Positions 12,101-18,100 of a DNA stretch of 20,956 bases are shown here, piece after piece. This DNA is from Eimeria necatrix (lineage: Eukaryota; Apicomplexa; Conoidasida; Eucoccidiorida; Eimeriidae): positions 781 through 21,736 of the forward strand of contig NW_013651707.1 of NCBI RefSeq assembly GCF_000499385.1, in the 5' to 3' direction. Within the stretch, counting starts at the first letter, position 1; each line of letters starts with the position of its first letter. The position numbers were made by a program, and so were the translations under genes. Below the pieces are notes generated by a model that saw nothing but the letters and a program-made list of their open reading frames with translations, made no database searches and was not told the DNA's origin.

Positions 12101-15100
12101 GCAGGTAGTTTTGCGCGACATGGTGGCTCGATACTAGGGGATATAGATTGGTCATCATCACATGATCAAAGCATTGCTTTTGTGAGGTGCTTTTAGGGGC
12201 GTAGCGCTTCCGTGCTAACAGTTCGTCTAAGCGCACGTCGAGAGCAAAAAGAAGTGTTTTGCGCTGAACTGCGCATCAAACTGCGCACACGAGTGTGATT
12301 GTGAATTAAGGCGATTACTACTTTCGCCTTTCCTTGGAGATATTCGTAAAACTGAATTGGTGTAGAGTAGCCAGGCAAATAGATGGAAATTTGGGGCACG
12401 CGGGTCCACACCTTTGTGGTCCCGTCATCTTGCTTTGGTTTCCAATATTCTTCTGCATGAAACGTGTTGTTGAATTGTGACGTGCTACAAAGCTGGTGAG
12501 AGAGGCAACTTGAGTGCAACAGCGTTTTATTGAGAATAAATGGAACATCCGAAACAGTGAAAGAGCAAAAGACTTGTCCCCCATAGGTCCTACAATGATA
12601 GTGCCTTGTGGTCGTTCTGTGACGTTGATGCGCGCTGCGTGCATGGCACGGCAAGGTGCTGGTTAATATTGGTTATTTGCGTTACACGCAGGGCTAGAAA
12701 AGACTTAAGAAAGCTTGGGTAAGTCTTGGCTCTTAAATGGTGCATGCAGTTAAATTATAAGCTTCGACCTCCTGCGTGTAGTAGAACATCAAAATCGAAA
12801 CAAAAGTTGCAAACCCTCTGATTCGACCAGATTGTGAGCTGGGCACTACTCCAGCAGGCCCGTAGGGAAGCGTACAAACCTAATAATGTTGAGGGCTGAC
12901 ACGTTTAGGGCTGAAGAGGCTTCTTTGTATCATTTCCCGGGTGCCGTTCCATCAAATATAAAGGCAAAGATGTGGTTTAAGAAGTGCAGCAATAGCAGCC
13001 TTTAAAGGATGCTCGATCTGCCTTGCGTAGCGGGCCTCTGGAGCATGCATATAGCTAGTGTCCAAAAGCTGTTGGCGCGGCGAAGGGAAAAGCGGACGAA
13101 ACTAAGGTATACTGACAAGGGCTTGACCCCTGCTGCATCTGCGTTATAGTGAAAAGCTGTGAAGCGCTAACATACTAGTATGGGCGCTGACAAAGAAGCC
13201 GAGTGCTCAGACTGTCTATTTATGCAGCGAGTAAGATAGAAGCTCACAACTTGTTAAGGTGAGGGGAAAGCCTTTTTACATTTCGTAGTGAATAGTGCAG
13301 CCTTCATGCCTTTAGGGAGCTGTCTACGTGGTACTAGCACACTCATACTGAGTCACGATTGGCCAAGTGCTACACGTTGCTACACGAATACCCGTTCACA
13401 CATTCCTCTGTGCAGGGAGTACGCCAAGAAGGCACATGCTCTTGCGTCTGGTGGTCATGGTAGCCAGCAGAGCAAATTTTAGTTCAAAGCTACGAGAAGG
13501 AGGATGATTCACACGGCTATGCTGGCATTGCCATAGAGTTACGCCACTGGTCATTTTTTGACCTCGCGGGCGAAGCTGCTCGCGAATAATGAATGGCATT
13601 TTGGAAAACCGCTCTGACATTTAGCTCGTACGTCTGGGGCAACAGCGAAGAAGACTTAATTCGAAGAAACTGTGCATAATTTCCTGTTATGTCCTGAAAA
13701 TGTTCATCACCAATGCTTAGGAAATTTCCGCGAGTGCCAAAGTTTCTCTTATCCGATTACCTGTTCAACATGGGGCTGCGGTCTTTGCTTTTCGTTAAGG
13801 CGGTGTGTGCTTTGTCGGGCCTAGTCACATTTAAAAGACTTAGTGGGCTGTGCATTATGATAGGCCTCTTGAGGGCTTTTACCTAACAACCTACAGGAGC
13901 AGGACAGGAAAGAATGAAGATGCCCTCAAGGATTTTGAGCCTTGCGCCGATGGCAGGTTAATTTTCATGCTCTGCTTTTCGCTAACAGAAATCTGAAATG
14001 CGCACTGAAACTGCGGACGACTGCAAATTTCATCAAACTGGGATGATACCTACTCTGCTATAACTGCGACAGTTAAAAGAAAGTCAAACATGAGCAACAA
14101 TTGGAAGGACATTAGATGGTGCGCGATCCTGTGGCAGCTCAGGCAATGCTGCATTACCTAGCCATGGTTCAATGGCTCGCAAAGACTGCCCATAAGGCAT
14201 AACGGCATTCTTAGTATTTGCTGACGCCTTTGTATAGTCATTTAATGGAATGCTCTCTGCACGCGGGAATGATGGCGTTTTGCCGCTTTCATCGGAAGTA
14301 CACGCTTCTTGATTTCAGACGACAAAAGCTTCGAGCCACTCAGCAGTTGCCGCTCTACTCCCCCAGTCTGCTTAAATAGATTCTAAGCTGCAGCAAAAGC
14401 TCGAAGGGTATTTGCACTTGCGAGGAGCAACTATGTTAAACGCTCTATCGCCTGCGTGGACAACCTCAGCTCGTGCGCATTTCATGACTGTGCCTGAGTC
14501 CCCCGTCCCTTTGAGCGTGTCTGCATTGTGTGCTCCTAACAAACAAATAATTTTTCTCCCTGTGACTTCAGGATGTCATCGGTAACCATACGAGAAACGT
14601 GAGTGAATGTAAACTTGCCATTTTGACGATATTTTCTAAATCTAGGAATGTGGTCCTAGACTCTATGAACACCATTTATGTCTCGCTTTAATGCATATTT
14701 GCCACAGATCGTAAGAGCAGGAAATATCCGAAAATACCGGGCAAACGCGCATATTAAGTTTACACGCGTCAGTTTTGCAACAGTGCACTTTGCAGATTGA
14801 CCCGCAGGCGCTCAAAAGCGTCCCGATCCTTTCACCGACTATAATCACCTTTTTTCAGGTTGTAGGCCCTTATCAACTTTACCGTCTCAGAGGCAAACAA
14901 GAAACGTCCAAAGAGCCACACCTAATAATTGTTTCACGATTTTGGAAAGCTATTGAACAACTGATAGTCTTCGACGCCACGGTCGATTCCCTGGCCTTCA
15001 CATAGGTAGTGAGTAAAAGTAGTGCCATTCTCAGAGGCACTGCTGATAACTTGTGCTAGGTGCAATGATTCATTGTAATGCCGGTGTTCTGACCCATTCT

Positions 15101-18100
15101 GTACTGTCCATATTCGCCAAATAATGCAGGTGGTATGTATTAGGTTTCGAAGACGTGAAAGTCTTAATTACGGGCACCCCATGACTGTTGTGAACAAAAT
15201 AAGCCCGTCTGCCTTGCTGAACTCCCTGGTGCGAAAAAAAAACCTTTCACGTGAAGCAAATGACAATATCTTCCTGCCAGCAGTTTCCACGGCGTCCCAC
15301 GGTATCAGAATTTAATAGCTTGTGCGATTTCCTTGCATCGTGTTGAATTTGACATTTTATCATTTTGCTCCGTGCCACACTGGCTTTCTCCGCAGTTGAT
15401 AAGCGCTTTTTCAGTGCCGTATGCACGCAGGCAGTGTGTTTTTGCAGAAGTGCATACTCGCTAAGCATGTGAAGAGTACTGACCGGTAATAAGTAAACAA
15501 AGTTGATGGCCTCTGAGATTTCCTGATTGCCTCTTTAACCAGTTTTGCACATCCAAGTGGAACATGTGTATTCACATCAGCAAACTCCGCGACAATACTG
15601 GCAATCTAGCAGTCTAGTGGTCAAAGGTAGTTCAACATTCATGGTTGTTTTCTCTCATTGCGTTTATTTGCTGCAGCTGTTCTTTGCTGGAATTCCAAAC
15701 TTGCTAGGAGAAAAACGTGCCTTTTGTTCATCTTACATCGATAACACCGTTGGCATCGCTGGTTACTGGCAGATCGTGAGAGCTGCTCCAAATACAAACA
15801 GGAGAAGAATGTAGACTCTGAGATGAAAGTGCAAAGGTGAAAATATGTATAAATAGACGAAGTTGATTCCGGAAGAATCAGCTGCGTAGTGCCGGGTAGC
15901 GTTTGATTGCTGCTGTACTGTAATCGGTCTTTGTAACGGGAAATTCCTGTTGCCTGGCTTTGAAGCCCTGCACCTTGATGCCCCGGCGGGATGCCCAAAG
16001 GCTGCATAACCTCCCCGTCCAATACAGGCCGTAGGTCGGGGGGCAGCGTCCTTTGAATGCAGCAGTTTCTCCTATCTTCAACGTGAGAAAAGGAATAATG
16101 GCTCCTCACTACACGGCCCATTTCTTGCAGGTCGTAAGTATCCTCATCCGATAGGATTTATTTGTTAGGCATGCAATGGCCTTTCCAAAATTGCTGAATC
16201 ACAAAAAATCTGAACCTGATAGAGACGCTGATAAACGCATGCCTTCTTTAAAGGCAGGTCCCTGGGAAGCCTACCAGGTGAATTCTTCGTTATTTCTGCT
16301 TGCTCGTAGCAAGTGCAGGCGCTCTGCACTTACTGCCCAGAAGTAAGCTGTAAGCCATGGAAGCTGTCCCAATGCAGCTTTTCTTCTAGTGGTATGCCAT
16401 GTGCCCACCAGTGATTCCGTTTCAGGGCGTAAGCTACGCATTTTCTTGGCTTTCCACCAGAAACTCGTTTAGATATTTAGAAGCAAAGCACTTATTTAGG
16501 CGCTCTTTTTCAATACAGCATATTCATGCGGCGTAACGTTTTACTTCGTGTGTGATCAATGTGACCGGAACGCGGCATTGCACTAAGGCAGCCACAGCTC
16601 GTATGGCAGAAAAGAGTGGCAAAGTCAAATGGTCATACAGTTTGCCGAAATTTTCTCTGACTGGCGTTCACTGCATAGACACTCTTTAAAGCACTTTATG
16701 ACGTATTTGGCATGCCTGTGTACAGATCTAAGCGCAAACATGTGGAATACAGCTCCCACTAAACGAGAAGAATGTTCCATTGTTGCAGTATGTGAGCATG
16801 AAGAATACAAGGCTTATCTTCTTTGTTGATTACTTGATAGCTTATATGTGCCCGGTTCAATGTACAGCTTTTTGGAGTCGAAACAACAGCTATAAAACGA
16901 ACATCTGAAGCTCACGAAAATCGCATCATTTTTCTCCAATTAAGATGAGATTTTCACACCTCACGAGTAGTTTTGTCTTCTTTGGTTGTCGAATAACGCT
17001 CACTGAGGTAGTACCAACAGTAACGGTTTGTTTAGATAGTACGTGGCTGATTTCATAGGCAAGCGCTAAGCTTGTAGTGCGAAGTGCATCTATGTCCTGC
17101 TCGTGGAATTCACACACCATTAGAGCATGCCTCATTAAAAGGTGAGTGCACAGTGTGCTCGCACTCACAACGTGCCTTGTTTGTTCATCTAATACCAATC
17201 CTTTTAGTAGACAAAGCTTTGGTCGAAGTGAGCTTTTGCTGAGATACATGCTCCTTGAAAGCATTCGAAGTGTCAGTGGTTGAAAATCCGCCTTACAATT
17301 CTGAAAACAGATGCACTTGACTGTCATTAGTGAACTGGAACGTTTAACGCTTTCAAATAATCTGTTTGAGCGTCTAGAGTTATTGCATGCTTAATAATAA
17401 AAAAGGTTAAAATTTTAAATGATTCACGGTACTACATCTGGTTCGTTGTAGGTAATAGTTGTGACTTGATGGACTTCGCGTATATTGGCTTAGCCCCAAG
17501 GTCAACAAACACTTCACCACACGTTTCCGTGAGATTTGGCGCTAAGTACGTTTTGTCAATACGCCAATATCCATTCAATCAATTATAGCAGCCTAAGCTA
17601 CTTTTGAAAGCTGCTACTACAGTTTGTACGCTTGCTGGAGCATAGCTGACTCCATACTGTTGGTCAGCGTCTGGTGCAGTTGGAGGGAGTGATCGGAGAG
17701 GAACTATTTGAATCAAAAACAACAAACAGGTGATGAAAGCATAAAAAATGTTGATGCCGTGGGCGGGCTGCCAAACGAAAGCTAAAAAAACGAAAACTTG
17801 AGGGGACGCTTCTGTTGTTGCTGAAGCACTAGAAGTTTCAAAAACGAAACTGTTGGATCCGGTTGCACTGAGCCTAGGGGGAACAAGGAGCTAGAAATAC
17901 TTACTTACTTACTTCGATCGCCAGGTGTCTTTGTCCTTTAGTGTGAGCAGGCTGTGTGCACGTGGGCCAAACGCAAATCCGGCCCTGCAAAAAGTGAACT
18001 TATACATTTGCTATTCAGCGCGTTGGGCCATCTACGATACTGATATTGATGCTGCATTTGCGCTGCATTTTCTGCAAAACATATTTTCCCCAGCTAGTAC

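Noticed and set aside
15960..16060. A minus-strand stretch resembling the C-terminal LxG..M..LGI.PG motif of CCA-adding tRNA nucleotidyltransferases
   Set aside because: Only about 20 residues are similar, with a gap. No head-domain motifs (GG...D.D) were found elsewhere on the minus strand, and the overlapping frame looks as plausible.
16926..17327. Minus-strand open frame of 133 codons
   Set aside because: No recognisable motif and no supporting splice sites, so it is treated as chance.
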